Shown one piece after another: positions 1-8,504 of a DNA stretch of 64,000 bases. The position numbers and the translations under genes were made by a program. Source of the stretch: Flavobacterium sp. 9 (GTDB lineage: Bacteria; Bacteroidota; Bacteroidia; Flavobacteriales; Flavobacteriaceae); assembly GCF_002754195.1 (NCBI RefSeq), contig NZ_PEEU01000001.1:2170001-2234000 (forward strand), in the 5' to 3' direction. The notes under the pieces are model-generated. The model did not search any database. It had not been told where the DNA came from and worked only from the letters and a program-made list of their open reading frames with translations. Numbering within the stretch: position 1 is the stretch's first letter; each line of letters opens with the position of its first letter.

Positions 1-877
1 TAACGGATATAAAAAGAAGTATCCAAAATCCATATTTACTTTCTTCCATACCATTTGGCACGTTCATTCCGTATAAACTGGCGATCAAAGTAGGAATCAT
101 TAGAATAATAGAAATCGAAGTCATTTGCTTCATAATATTATTCATATTATTAGAAATTACCGATGCATAAGCGTCCATCATTCCTGTCAAAATGTTGCTA
201 TAAATATTGGCTGTATCTTGCGCCTGGCCTAACTCGATATCAACATCTTCTAATAAATCAGAATCAAAATGTTCTCTGTGAGCTTTTAGATTTTTAATTC
301 TGTGAAATAAAACATCGTTTCCTTTTAAGGAAGTAATAAAAAACACCAAACATTTTTCGATTTGCAAAAGCGCTTGTAATTCTGCATTTTTGATCGATTT
401 CTCCAAATTATCTTCGGCCAGTTTTATCTTTTGATTGATTTGTTTTAGATATTTCAAATACCAAACACTTGACGACAATAACAATCTTAAAACTAAATCG
501 TAGTTGTCTTTTATATGTATATTTTTTCGTCTGGTGTATTGTACAAAATCAGAGATTATTTGTGTTTCATAAAAGCTAATGGTAACACAAATATCTTTTT
601 TAAAAATTAAACCCATCGGAATGGTTTGAAAAGGCAACTTTACGTCGTTACTTTTTATAGGAACACGCATAATAATAAGCGTCCAGCCATCTTCTATTTC
701 GATACGAGGTCTTTCGTCGATATCTTCAATGTCATTGTAAAATGCTTCAGGAATTTGAAGCTCTTCCAGTAAATATTTTTTTTCGGTTTCTGAAGGAGAT
801 TCGATATTGATCCAGCAATTTGGAATCCATTCTTGAGTTTCGATTAATCCGTTGTTGTTTTTGTAAAAGGCTTTCAT
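1..877 (-). CDS. corA: CorA-family magnesium/cobalt transporter, 3' end cut by window edge
   Basis: Reading leftwards from an ATG at 877, the frame stays open to the window edge, giving about 292 residues without a stop. The cytoplasmic domain comes first, with helix-rich acidic stretches. Near the edge a hydrophobic helix runs into YGMNVPNG, which contains the GMN signature of the CorA pore, followed by the start of a second membrane helix. CorA pentamers move Mg2+ (also Co2+ or Ni2+) across the inner membrane. The final part of the second helix and the short tail lie outside the window. A -7 promoter word sits upstream at 987-994. The family call is firm; the ion is inferred from the family. 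Confidence 0.9.
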   Translation of the reverse strand, partial: MKAFYKNNNGLIETQEWIPNCWINIESPSETEKKYLLEELQIPEAFYNDIEDIDERPRIEIEDGWTLIIMRVPIKSNDVKLPFQTIPMGLIFKKDICVTISFYETQIISDFVQYTRRKNIHIKDNYDLVLRLLLSSSVWYLKYLKQINQKIKLAEDNLEKSIKNAELQALLQIEKCLVFFITSLKGNDVLFHRIKNLKAHREHFDSDLLEDVDIELGQAQDTANIYSNILTGMMDAYASVISNNMNNIMKQMTSISIILMIPTLIASLYGMNVPNGMEESKYGFWILLFISV

Positions 878-986
878 TTCAAAATTGCGGGTTTTATTAT
901 AGCAATTTGAAAAGATCAAAAAGCTATTTTAATTAAATACTAACGAATAATAATCGTCCATTGGAGAAGTCATTTTTTAAGTGCTG

Positions 987-994
987 CAAAAGTA
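987..994 (-). promoter_or_regulatory. Candidate -7 promoter element of corA
   Basis: On the minus strand this reads TACTTTTG, a match to the Bacteroidetes -7 consensus TAnnTTTG. A TTG, possible -33 element, lies 17 bases further upstream. The leader to the ATG would be about 100 bases. Confidence 0.5.
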
Positions 995-1030
995 TCTTTT
1001 ATTTTTAAAATCAAAAACAATTAGGCATTA

Positions 1031-1065
1031 AAAAACCGCCTTAATAACATATTTAAGACGGTTTT
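1031..1065 (-). terminator. Rho-independent terminator of the DUF4173 gene
   Basis: A hairpin with stem arms around AAAACCG and CGGTTTT, plus an A-rich run that becomes a T-tract on the minus strand, directly follows the stop codon at 1072. Confidence 0.7.
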
Positions 1066-1071
1066 CATTAA

Positions 1072-2463
1072 CTATTTATTACTCACAAACTCATAATAGA
1101 GCGCTTTTGATAAAAATGATTCATTCTGATATCCATTAATTAGCTCTTCTCTGTTAATTTCTTGCAATCGACCATCTAAATCATTCTTTAAAAAATATTC
1201 TCTTCGGGCTTCATCATTAAAATTCAAACTGCTTAAAAACCTTGGTTCTACTCCTTTATTTACAGAGATATTGTAATTTGTAATTAGATTTCCCCAATTT
1301 ACAAAACTACACAAAAGTATTGTTCCGTAGAAATACCAAACCATTTGATTGACTAAATAGGCATTTGTTTTTTGTCTTCTGATTTTTAAGAATGTAAACA
1401 CTAAGCCTATTATTGCTAAAATTAGAAAAGCATAAACTCCCAATCGTTTGTAGGTTAACCCGAAGAAAGAAACATATTCTGAGTTTTTAATGATTGTACT
1501 TACTATTAAAAGCCCATTTAATACGATCCAAATTTGCGCCAGTTTTTTAAGATTTGCTGCTTTTTTATCAAAATTGAATCCGCCTTTGAAATAAAATAAG
1601 ATTACACCAACCGCCATTATGATCGAAAAAATCACAGCATTTACTCTCTCGTGTGTATCTGAACTAAGTTTAGAAGCTTGAGCTGTGACAACTTCAAAAA
1701 ACTGCTCGTAATTATAGGTCACGATAAAAATTAAAAGCATAAAATTCAGAAGAAATAAAGTAATTTCTCCGCTCTTTCTTTCGAAATCTAAATCAAGAAA
1801 AGAAAATGTATTTTGATTTTTGATTTCGTTTACATTACTGAATTCATTGTCAAGTATTTCGTTTTTTTCATAACAAATTTCCGGTACCCAATAATTCCAA
1901 AAACTGAACGAGATATAAAATCCCAGAATTCCTATTAGAATAACCTGAACAATATCAAGATCTAAAGTATAATCTGTTAGCAAAGACGAAAAATGAGCAC
2001 TCCCGAATGAATAAGCTGCAAAAAAGACCACTAAAAAGATCGTTGGAATTACAACATAAGCCACTAGTTTTTTAGCAAAATTGTTGTGAATTTTTCTTTC
2101 CGGAAGCCATTGACCAAACATAAAAACACGTCCTAATGTGGCAAATGCATTTAAAAACACAAGCGGAAAAATTTGTATTATTTTAAGTTGTGAATCCTGA
2201 GTCTTGAATTGCAAAAAGAGAACTGATATTGCCATAGCAAAAAAAGACGCAGCATCGCCATACCAGGCAAATGCCAAACAAGATAAAACTGAAGTAATTA
2301 CCAAAACCAAATGCGACCTGTCAACAGAACGATCCTGAAATGAATAGGAAATTAAACAAGTTAATAATAGTCCAAAAATAGCGAGATTAACTCCTACTGA
2401 CTCGTTGTAAAAAAGCAGTGTAAAAATCAAACTGCTAGCTAAGATAATCTGGTGTTTTTTCAT
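1072..2463 (-). CDS. DUF4173-type multi-pass inner membrane protein
   Basis: A predicted integral membrane protein of 463 residues with about a dozen hydrophobic segments. It resembles the DUF4173 family often found with a small winged-helix gene in Flavobacteriia; its biochemical role is unknown. I use the ATG at 2463. A longer frame opens with TTG at 2493, but that codon lies in a promoter-like CATATTTG word, and residues from 2463 (MKKHQII...) begin a good membrane segment. It lies downstream of the membrane protein and winged-helix regulator on the same strand, separated by a 147-base gap holding a palindrome also found upstream of that pair. It is probably controlled by the same regulator. 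The family name is from recognition of the overall pattern, so moderate confidence. Confidence 0.7.
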   Translation of the reverse strand: MKKHQIILASSLIFTLLFYNESVGVNLAIFGLLLTCLISYSFQDRSVDRSHLVLVITSVLSCLAFAWYGDAASFFAMAISVLFLQFKTQDSQLKIIQIFPLVFLNAFATLGRVFMFGQWLPERKIHNNFAKKLVAYVVIPTIFLVVFFAAYSFGSAHFSSLLTDYTLDLDIVQVILIGILGFYISFSFWNYWVPEICYEKNEILDNEFSNVNEIKNQNTFSFLDLDFERKSGEITLFLLNFMLLIFIVTYNYEQFFEVVTAQASKLSSDTHERVNAVIFSIIMAVGVILFYFKGGFNFDKKAANLKKLAQIWIVLNGLLIVSTIIKNSEYVSFFGLTYKRLGVYAFLILAIIGLVFTFLKIRRQKTNAYLVNQMVWYFYGTILLCSFVNWGNLITNYNISVNKGVEPRFLSSLNFNDEARREYFLKNDLDGRLQEINREELINGYQNESFLSKALYYEFVSNK

Positions 2464-2563
2464 GATTGTTGATTTTAATTTTTTGTTTATCAAATATGGA
2501 ATTGCCCTTTCTTAAATGGTTGTTTCACCTTTTTTTCAATGGCAAATTCATGATTTTAAATTT

Positions 2564-2590
2564 CAAAAGTACTTTGTATTTCAAAGTATT
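2564..2590 (-). promoter_or_regulatory. Promoter with palindromic candidate operator, copy A
   Basis: The palindrome TACTTTG-TATTT-CAAAGTA spans 2570-2588. It overlaps a minus-strand -7 word TACTTTTG at 2564-2571. A near-identical palindrome lies at 3533-3550 ahead of the upstream pair of genes. The arrangement suggests binding of the winged-helix protein encoded between the two sites; this is inference. Confidence 0.5.
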
Positions 2591-2610
2591 TAGATAAAAA
2601 AATATAGTTA

Positions 2611-2901
2611 TTAAGATTTCATTAATTTTTCAAGATAAGATAAGTGCTCTTTAAAGGCCGCACGTCCTCTAGGTGTAACTTGATACGAGGTTTTGGGCTT
2701 TTTGCCTACAAACTCTTTTTTGACTTCGATATATTCTGACTTTTCAAGCGCTGAGGAATGACTTGCTAAATTTCCATCGGTGATATTAAGGAGGTTTTTC
2801 ATCTCGGTAAAATCAACCCATTCATTAACCATCAGAATGGACATAATTCCCAATCTGACACGGCTTTCAAAATCTTTATTTAGTTTATCAATAATTCCCA
2901 T
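2611..2901 (-). CDS. Small winged-helix transcriptional regulator
   Basis: A 96-residue protein made almost entirely of one winged helix-turn-helix domain. The pattern RVRLGIMSILM, then a helix-turn-helix around residues 30-55 and a basic wing (VGKKPKTSYQVT) near residues 64-76, matches the ArsR/MarR-like group without an effector domain. Such proteins act as DNA-binding dimers. It starts 8 bases downstream of the stop of the 204-residue membrane protein, so the two are cotranscribed. Two copies of a CAAAGT-type palindrome flank this unit and overlap promoter boxes, which supports autoregulation plus control of the DUF4173 gene. No metal or ligand-binding cysteines are visible. Confidence 0.85.
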   Translation of the reverse strand: MGIIDKLNKDFESRVRLGIMSILMVNEWVDFTEMKNLLNITDGNLASHSSALEKSEYIEVKKEFVGKKPKTSYQVTPRGRAAFKEHLSYLEKLMKS

Positions 2902-2909
2902 TGCTTGGA

Positions 2910-3524
2910 TTATTTATATTTTTTGAACATTATTAATCCGTACAAGATATGCAAAATACCAAATCCTATGATCCAAAAAACTAAACCATATCCAATATAA
3001 AAAAGAGAAATAAACCCTAATACTAACTCACAGAATCCTAAATATTTAATATCCGAAAAAGTATACTTTTCAGCATTTATAAGTGCCAAACCATAAAAAA
3101 TTAAAGTTGCCGGCGCTACTAAACCATAAATTTCATGATACAAAAGTGCCAAACAAAATATACCTCCAGCCAAAAGTGGAACGGCTAAATTAAACAGCAT
3201 TTTTTTTGTTGCAGATGTCCAAATAGGCAAATCATATTTTCTACTTTTTCTGATCGTAAAAAGAAGTCCAAACGCAAAAGCACAGATCAAAATAACAACT
3301 CCGGTAATAAATAAATGAGAAACCAAATTGGCTGAATATAATTTATGTTCTCCATCAAAATATTCAAGTCCGTTTGCTTTAAAAAGCTGATAAACATATA
3401 AGCCTCCAATTAAAGCTGAAAGTCCGGCAAATACTCCTGAGAGTCCGCTTAACGATATAAATCTTGAAGAGCGCTCCATCATGGAACGAATATGTGCTAA
3501 ATCTTCTTGGTGCTTCTGATTCAT
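2910..3524 (-). CDS. Conserved membrane protein paired with winged-helix regulator
   Basis: A 204-residue protein with a charged N-terminus (about 20 residues), then roughly five to six hydrophobic segments and a basic tail. I recognise no catalytic motif. It is the first gene of an operon with the winged-helix regulator that follows after 8 bases. A -7 word TAACTTTG at 3545-3552, inside a palindrome, lies 20 bases upstream of the ATG. The context suggests a membrane sensor or anti-regulator for the small DNA-binding protein, but that is a guess from position only. Confidence 0.75.
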   Translation of the reverse strand: MNQKHQEDLAHIRSMMERSSRFISLSGLSGVFAGLSALIGGLYVYQLFKANGLEYFDGEHKLYSANLVSHLFITGVVILICAFAFGLLFTIRKSRKYDLPIWTSATKKMLFNLAVPLLAGGIFCLALLYHEIYGLVAPATLIFYGLALINAEKYTFSDIKYLGFCELVLGFISLFYIGYGLVFWIIGFGILHILYGLIMFKKYK

Positions 3525-3530
3525 AATAAA

Positions 3531-3552
3531 AGTACTTTGTATTGCAAAGTTA
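3531..3552 (-). promoter_or_regulatory. Promoter with palindromic candidate operator, copy B
   Basis: TACTTTG-TATTG-CAAAGT at 3533-3550 repeats copy A with one change in the 23-base shared word. The right half overlaps the minus-strand -7 word TAACTTTG (3545-3552), 20 bases upstream of the membrane protein start. Confidence 0.55.
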
Positions 3553-3772
3553 TGTTTTATTTTGAATTGACAAGTATAAAAATTGGATTTTTTTATTGTG
3601 ATTTTTTTCGATGCGTTTAAATAAATCTGTATTATCTAAAATGTGTAATCCCTACGGGATATTTTATGGGTTCACGATATATATTTTTACTACCGACCTG
3701 TAACTCCTAGCGGAGTTAAATCTCGTCCCGTTGAACAATTATCAAGTTAGGTTTATTTTTAAAACGCAATCT

Positions 3773-3795
3773 TGTCAGGCTGAGCGGAGTCGAAG
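3773..3795 (-). repeat. Half copy of CTGAGCGGAGTCGAAG palindromic repeat
   Basis: This 23-base word is the exact reverse complement of 23533-23555 and 24069-24091. Here only one arm is present, so the stem of the full copies is missing. Confidence 0.75.
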
Positions 3796-3824
3796 CCCCG
3801 TAAGTAACTCGACACATAAAATTT

Positions 3825-3900
3825 TACCGCAAAGTTCGCAAAGTATTACGCAAAGTTCTCAAAGCTTTGTGAATTGCGCTTTGCTTTGAGATCGCAAAGG
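3825..3900. repeat. Degenerate CGCAAAGTTCGC hairpin repeat
   Basis: It begins ACCGCAAAGTTCGCAAAG and contains an inner partial stem (TTCTCAAAGC against GCTTTGCTTTGAG) with a loop TTTGTGAATTGC. That loop resembles the TTTGTGTTGATA loop of the intact copies at 37843 and 48893. Confidence 0.6.
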
Positions 3901-3962
3901 GATTGTGTTTAAAGCTTAACTTAATGACATTGCCCGTTGAGATTTAATCACTCTCCTAATAT

Positions 3963-4078
3963 TTGCGTGAGGGATAGGAATAAGCTACCGAAGTAGCATG
4001 GATAGCCCGACCATATTTGCGAAAGGCGCGCATAAGCGGTATGTTAAATAGCGCCTTTTGTAAATACGGTCACGCCCA
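3963..4078. repeat. Structured intergenic element with 21-base stem arms
   Basis: Arms 4009-4029 and 4051-4071 are reverse complements at 18 of 21 positions; two of the three differences allow G-U pairs in RNA. The loop is 21 bases. A smaller stem GCTAC-cgaa-GTAGC lies near 3983-3996. The strand and function are unknown. It looks like an interspersed element or structured RNA rather than a gene. Confidence 0.5.
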
Positions 4079-4090
4079 AAGTATATAAAA

Positions 4091-4124
4091 CAACAAAGCC
4101 TACTCGATTGAATAGGCTTTGTTT
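4091..4124 (-). terminator. Terminator of folD
   Basis: Stem AACAAAGCCTA / TAGGCTTTGTTT with a ten-base loop just beyond the folD stop codon; the flanking A-run gives a T-tract on the minus strand. Confidence 0.7.
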
Positions 4125-4142
4125 ATGATTTGATTGCAAAAA

Positions 4143-5027
4143 TTATTTTTTCGCGCTTCTCATTTTTCTTGCTAAAAGTGTATTTTTAAGCAACATCGCA
4201 ATTGTCATTGGTCCTACTCCACCAGGAACTGGCGTGATAAACGATGATTTCTTGCTTACACCGTCAAAATCAACATCACCTTTGATAACATACCCTTTTG
4301 GGTTTGATGCATCTTCTACACGAGTAATTCCAACGTCTACGATTACAACTCCGTCTTTAACCATATCTGCTTTTAAGAATTCAGGAACTCCTAAAGCCGT
4401 GATAATAATATCTGCATTTTTAGTGAATTCAGCTAAATTTTTAGTTCTACTGTGAGTTAATGTAACTGTTGAATCTCCAGGATTTCCTTTGCGGCTCATT
4501 AAGATACTCATTGGGCGACCTACAATGTGGCTTCTACCAATAACAACGGTGTGTTTTCCGGCAGTTTCTACGTTATAACGTTCTAATAATTGCATGATTC
4601 CGAATGGTGTTGCAGGAATGAAACTTTCCATTTCTAGAGCCATTCTACCAAAGTTTGTTGGGTGAAAACCATCAACATCTTTATCTGGATCGATTGCCAA
4701 TAATATTTTTTGTTCGTCGATATGTTTTGGCAATGGCAACTGAACGATGAATCCGTCAAGATCGTCATCTTCGTTTAATTCTTTGATTTTTGCCAGTAAA
4801 GCTTCTTCGGTGATGTCTTCCGGTAAACTTACCAAAGTTGAATCAAAGCCTATTTGCTGGCAAGATTTTACTTTACTTCCTACGTAAGTTAAACTCGCTC
4901 CGTTTGTTCCAACAATTACTGCTGCCAAATGAGGTACTTTTCCTCCGGCATCTTTTATTGATTGAACTTCGGCTGCAATTTCGTTTTTAATGTCTTCAGC
5001 TGTTTTTTTACCGTCTAGTAGTTGCAT
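4143..5027 (-). CDS. folD: Bifunctional methylenetetrahydrofolate dehydrogenase/cyclohydrolase FolD
   Basis: Cytosolic enzyme that interconverts 5,10-methylene-THF and 10-formyl-THF using NADP+, feeding purine and fMet-tRNA synthesis. Family landmarks are in order: [13 protein letters not shown] at the N-terminus, the [13 protein letters not shown] region with the catalytic lysine, [13 protein letters not shown], the nucleotide-binding stretch [14 protein letters not shown], and [15 protein letters not shown] near the end. I take the ATG at 5027 (294 residues, usual length). A longer TTG-started frame to 5069 only adds residues encoded by a TTTCAAGT direct repeat. It lies downstream of ffh on the same strand with a hairpin between them. 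Confidence 0.93.
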   Translation of the reverse strand: MQLLDGKKTAEDIKNEIAAEVQSIKDAGGKVPHLAAVIVGTNGASLTYVGSKVKSCQQIGFDSTLVSLPEDITEEALLAKIKELNEDDDLDGFIVQLPLPKHIDEQKILLAIDPDKDVDGFHPTNFGRMALEMESFIPATPFGIMQLLERYNVETAGKHTVVIGRSHIVGRPMSILMSRKGNPGDSTVTLTHSRTKNLAEFTKNADIIITALGVPEFLKADMVKDGVVIVDVGITRVEDASNPKGYVIKGDVDFDGVSKKSSFITPVPGGVGPMTIAMLLKNTLLARKMRSAKK

Positions 5028-5039
5028 TGTTTTTTGTTT

Positions 5040-5175
5040 CAAGTTTATTTTTTTTGTTTCAGGTTTCAAGTTTCAGGTTCTTCCTTAAAACGAAACTATA
5101 ATTTATTTAATCAAAAAAGTTTCAAGTTTTAGTCTCTGAACTTGAAACTTTAAACTTGAAACTTTTTGTATTTTA
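5040..5175. repeat. TTTCAAGT direct repeats and hairpin between folD and ffh
   Basis: The gap is built from repeated (A)AGTTTCAAGTTTCAGG-type words in both orientations. A perfect 16-base stem pairs 5114-5129 with 5152-5167 and ends in a T-run on the minus strand, so it probably also terminates ffh transcripts. Confidence 0.6.
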
Positions 5176-6528
5176 TTATCTCGGCATTCCGCCTGGCATT
5201 CCTTTCATGCCTCCCATCATTTTCATCAGGTTTTTTCCGCCTGGACCTTGCATCATCTTCATCATTTTGCTCATTTGGTCGAATTGCTTCATTAACTGAT
5301 TTACTTGCTCGACTTTGGTTCCGGAACCTTTAGCGATTCTGGCTTTCCTTTTTACGTCGATTATGGCAGGTTTGCTTCTTTCGATTGGCGTCATCGAGTG
5401 AATGATTGCTTCTATATGTTTAAAAGCATCATCTTCTATTTCTACATCTTTCATGGCTTTTGAAGCTCCCGGTATCATTCCAACCAAGTCCTTCATATTA
5501 CCCATTTTCTTTACTTGCTGAATTTGAGTTAAGAAATCATCAAAACCAAATTCGTTCTTAGCGATTTTCTTTTGAAGTTTTCTTGCTTCTTCTTCGTCAA
5601 ATTGTTCTTGCGCTCTTTCTACAAGAGACACAACGTCTCCCATACCTAAGATACGCTCAGCCATACGATCTGGATAGAAAACATCAATTGCTTCCATCTT
5701 CTCGCCTGTACCCACAAATTTGATTGGTTTGTTTACAACCGATTTAATCGAAATTGCAGCTCCACCACGTGTATCACCATCTAATTTCGTTAAAATAACT
5801 CCGTCGAAGTTTAAGATATCGTTGAAGGCTTTTGCTGTATTTACAGCATCTTGTCCTGTCATTGCATCAACAACAAACAAAGTTTCTTGTGGCTGAATTG
5901 CTTTATGAACACGAGCAATTTCATCCATCATTTCCTGATCTACTGCAAGACGTCCGGCTGTATCGACAATAACTACGTTGAAACCGTTTGCTTTTGCATG
6001 TTTGATTGCGTTTTGAGCAATCTCTACAGGATTTTTATTTTCCGGCTCTGAGTAAACCTCAACACCTATTTGATCTCCAACAACGTGCAACTGATTAATC
6101 GCCGCAGGACGGTAGATATCACAAGCTACAAGAAGTGGTTTTTTATTTTTCTTAGTCTTTAAAAAATTGGCAAGCTTACCAGAGAAAGTTGTTTTACCAG
6201 AACCTTGCAATCCTGACATTAAGATAATGCTTGGATTTCCAGAAAGGTTGATTCCCGCAACATCTCCACCCATTAATTCTGTTAGTTCGTCTTTTACCAA
6301 CTTCACCAATAATTGTCCTGGTTGAAGTGTTGTTAAAACGTCCTGACCAATTGCTTTTTCTTTTACTTTGGCAGTAAAATCTTTAGCAATTTTAAAGTTA
6401 ACATCGGCATCAAGTAAGGCACGACGAACTTCTTTTAAGGTTTCGGCAACGTTTACTTCTGTAATTTTACCGTGTCCTTTTAATATATGGAACGCTTTAT
6501 CTAACTTATCACTTAAATTATCAAACAT
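5176..6528 (-). CDS. ffh: Signal recognition particle protein Ffh (SRP54 GTPase)
   Basis: The 450-residue GTPase binds the SRP RNA and nascent signal peptides and docks ribosomes on the FtsY receptor. The N domain fills about the first 95 residues. The G domain follows with P-loop GLQGSGKTT at 106-114, DTAGR near 189-193 and TKLDGDTRGG near 247-256. A C-terminal M domain from about residue 330 ends in a methionine- and glycine-rich tail, as expected for signal-peptide binding. Length and motif order are typical. A -7 word TATCTTTG lies 23 bases upstream. It is likely monocistronic or weakly linked to folD. Confidence 0.97.
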   Translation of the reverse strand: MFDNLSDKLDKAFHILKGHGKITEVNVAETLKEVRRALLDADVNFKIAKDFTAKVKEKAIGQDVLTTLQPGQLLVKLVKDELTELMGGDVAGINLSGNPSIILMSGLQGSGKTTFSGKLANFLKTKKNKKPLLVACDIYRPAAINQLHVVGDQIGVEVYSEPENKNPVEIAQNAIKHAKANGFNVVIVDTAGRLAVDQEMMDEIARVHKAIQPQETLFVVDAMTGQDAVNTAKAFNDILNFDGVILTKLDGDTRGGAAISIKSVVNKPIKFVGTGEKMEAIDVFYPDRMAERILGMGDVVSLVERAQEQFDEEEARKLQKKIAKNEFGFDDFLTQIQQVKKMGNMKDLVGMIPGASKAMKDVEIEDDAFKHIEAIIHSMTPIERSKPAIIDVKRKARIAKGSGTKVEQVNQLMKQFDQMSKMMKMMQGPGGKNLMKMMGGMKGMPGGMPR

Positions 6529-6550
6529 AATTTTTTCTTTATTTGAAGTG

Positions 6551-6558
6551 CAAAGATA
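6551..6558 (-). promoter_or_regulatory. -7 promoter element of ffh
   Basis: Minus strand TATCTTTG matches TAnnTTTG exactly, with a TTG 20 bases further upstream, at the expected distance for a -33 element. Confidence 0.65.
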
Positions 6559-6599
6559 ATCTAATTAGATATTTCAGGCAATTTTTTATTTAAGTACAA

Positions 6600-6795
6600 A
6601 GTACGTTTTGATTTTACCGCAAAGTGCGCCAAGTTTTACGCAAAGTTCGCTATGTTTTTTTGCTCGCAAAGTCGCTAAGACGCAAAGTTTTTTTGTTTCA
6701 CGCAGATTTAGCAGATTTTAAAAATCATTTTAATCTTTTAATCTGTGGCATTCATTAAAAAAGCGCAAAATATAAACCTTTGCGCCTTTGTAACT
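6600..6795. repeat. Degenerate CGCAAAGT repeat block and MBOAT operon end
   Basis: The gap contains ACCGCAAAGTGCGCCAAG and related words (6616-6690), a stretch starting TTTCACGCAGATTTAGCAG, and a small hairpin GCGCAAA/TTTGCGC (6763-6785) that may end the acyltransferase operon. No gene is visible. Confidence 0.5.
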
Positions 6796-6817
6796 TTGTC
6801 CCTTTGAACCTTCTTAA

Positions 6818-8503
6818 TTAAAATTGGAAATAAATAAAAGGTTGTGAACCTGCAACTGCTGTTGCGTAAACGATCCAATATACGAAACCAAGGATAATTG
6901 CTTTTCCTAATAAAGGTGTTTTATCGAAAACAAATTTCATTTTGTCTGTAATAACTTCAGGTAAGAAATGCCAAACATATCCGAAAAGCATTAATCCAAA
7001 CACATTTTTATATCCTAAAACAATTGCTTTCCAATGTTCTGGTTCGAAAGTCAATTGACCAATATTATTGATTACTTGTAACGCCGTTTCGAAATCTCTG
7101 GCGCGGAAAAAGATCCAACAGAAAACTACAAAATGGAATGTAATTACGATTGAAAAGAATTTCCATAAAAAACCTGAACCTTTACCATCTTTCTTAGAAG
7201 GGAAAAATTCCATGAAAATTTTATGTACCGCTAATGCTAATCCGTGTAATGCTCCCCAAACAATAAATTGTGCTCCGGCTCCATGCCATAATCCGCCTAA
7301 AAGCATTGTGGTAAACAAATTGAAATTGGTTACAAGCGTTTGATTTTTTTTCTTCGAAAGTAAAAATGTCAAACAAAAGATAACTAGTGCTCCAATTGCA
7401 ATACCTAATGGAATATAACTCACACTTACGTTTGAAATTCCCCAAAGCAATAACCCAAAAAAGAATAAACTTGGGAATAAATATCCTGCGAATGTTCCTT
7501 CTCTGTTTCCTCCAATAGAGATATACAAGAAATCTTTTAACCAAGTTGAAAGCGAAATATGCCATCTTCTCCAGAAATCTGTTATCGAAGTTGATTTGTA
7601 TGGTGTTCTAAAGTTGGCCGGTAATTTGAAACCTAATAACAAAGCAATTCCGATTGCCATATCTGAATATCCTGAAAAGTCACAATAAATTTGAATCGCA
7701 TATCCATAAGATGCCATTAAATTTTCGAATGAAGTATAATTCATTGGCGTATCAAAAACACGGTCAACGAAATTTATAGAGATATAATTTGAGATTACAG
7801 TTTTCTTAATTAATCCGCCAATGATTAAAAACAAAGCGTTATTTACATCTTGCTTTGTTAGATTTAATTTTTGATAAATCTGCGGCAAGAAATCTTTTGC
7901 TCTAACGATTGGTCCGGCAACTAATTGCGGGAAAAACGAAACGAAAAATAAATATTCGATATAGTTTTTTGTCGGTTTAATTTCTTCACGATAAATCTCA
8001 ATAATATAACTCATCGATTGAAAAGTATAAAACGAAATTCCGACAGGAAGAAAAACATCATGAAGCTGATAATTACCATGAAACATATCATTGAATGTCA
8101 CAATCATGAAATTCATGTACTTGAAATATCCTAGTAATCCTAAATTCAGGATCACACTTATTACAAGATAAATTTTCTTTGTACTGTCTTTTGTTGCTTT
8201 AAAAATAATCTGACTCAAGCCATAATCGACAACAGATGAAAGCAACAATAGTAAAAAGTAAATTCCGCTTGACTTATAATAAAAGAAAAGCGAGAACAGA
8301 ATAACATACGTTAATCTTAAATAAAATGTCTTGCGTAAAAAAGCATACACAAAATAAAAAACCAAAAACAGTCCTAAGAATAAACCTGTGTTAAACAATA
8401 ATTTTTCCTCGGGATTGTATATAAACCAACTTTTAGCTTGTTCTAAGGTAATTGCACCAAAATTTTGAACAAACCAATCATTTATGCTATCAATTGTAAT
8501 CAA
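6818..8503 (-). CDS. MBOAT-family membrane O-acyltransferase (AlgI/DltB-like)
   Basis: A 561-residue polytopic membrane protein. Near the middle is the conserved WRRWHISLSTWLKDF block; later LLGGLWHGAGAQF carries the invariant MBOAT histidine. The family moves acyl groups, usually acetyl, across the inner membrane to a periplasmic acceptor. The start is TTG at 8503. No upstream in-frame ATG exists before a stop, and the TTG follows the preceding gene's stop by 1 base, implying coupled translation. It is the last gene of an operon with two SGNH-domain proteins, the classic partners that finish transfer to a polysaccharide (as AlgI with AlgJ/AlgX, or PatA with PatB). The acceptor here cannot be told from sequence. 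Confidence 0.9.
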   Translation of the reverse strand: MITIDSINDWFVQNFGAITLEQAKSWFIYNPEEKLLFNTGLFLGLFLVFYFVYAFLRKTFYLRLTYVILFSLFFYYKSSGIYFLLLLLSSVVDYGLSQIIFKATKDSTKKIYLVISVILNLGLLGYFKYMNFMIVTFNDMFHGNYQLHDVFLPVGISFYTFQSMSYIIEIYREEIKPTKNYIEYLFFVSFFPQLVAGPIVRAKDFLPQIYQKLNLTKQDVNNALFLIIGGLIKKTVISNYISINFVDRVFDTPMNYTSFENLMASYGYAIQIYCDFSGYSDMAIGIALLLGFKLPANFRTPYKSTSITDFWRRWHISLSTWLKDFLYISIGGNREGTFAGYLFPSLFFFGLLLWGISNVSVSYIPLGIAIGALVIFCLTFLLSKKKNQTLVTNFNLFTTMLLGGLWHGAGAQFIVWGALHGLALAVHKIFMEFFPSKKDGKGSGFLWKFFSIVITFHFVVFCWIFFRARDFETALQVINNIGQLTFEPEHWKAIVLGYKNVFGLMLFGYVWHFLPEVITDKMKFVFDKTPLLGKAIILGFVYWIVYATAVAGSQPFIYFQF

Positions 8504-8504
8504 C

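Larger units (their letters stand above)
3560..4090. repeat. Repeat-rich intergenic region
   Basis: This gap of about 600 bases has no convincing gene. From left to right it holds two short palindromic words (CCCTACGGG near 3651 and CTCCTAGCGGAG near 3707), a half copy of the CTGAGCGGAGTCGAAG repeat (3773-3795), a decayed copy of the CGCAAAGTTCGC hairpin repeat (3825-3900), and a long stem-loop (4009-4071). Confidence 0.6.

Noticed and set aside
1..877. CorA gene as a pseudogene because no stop is visible
   Set aside because: The frame is simply cut by the window edge at its 3' end; the body is intact including GMN.
7221..7565. 114-codon frame inside the MBOAT gene, same strand, other frame
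   Set aside because: Shadow of a gene with strong family motifs; no start context.
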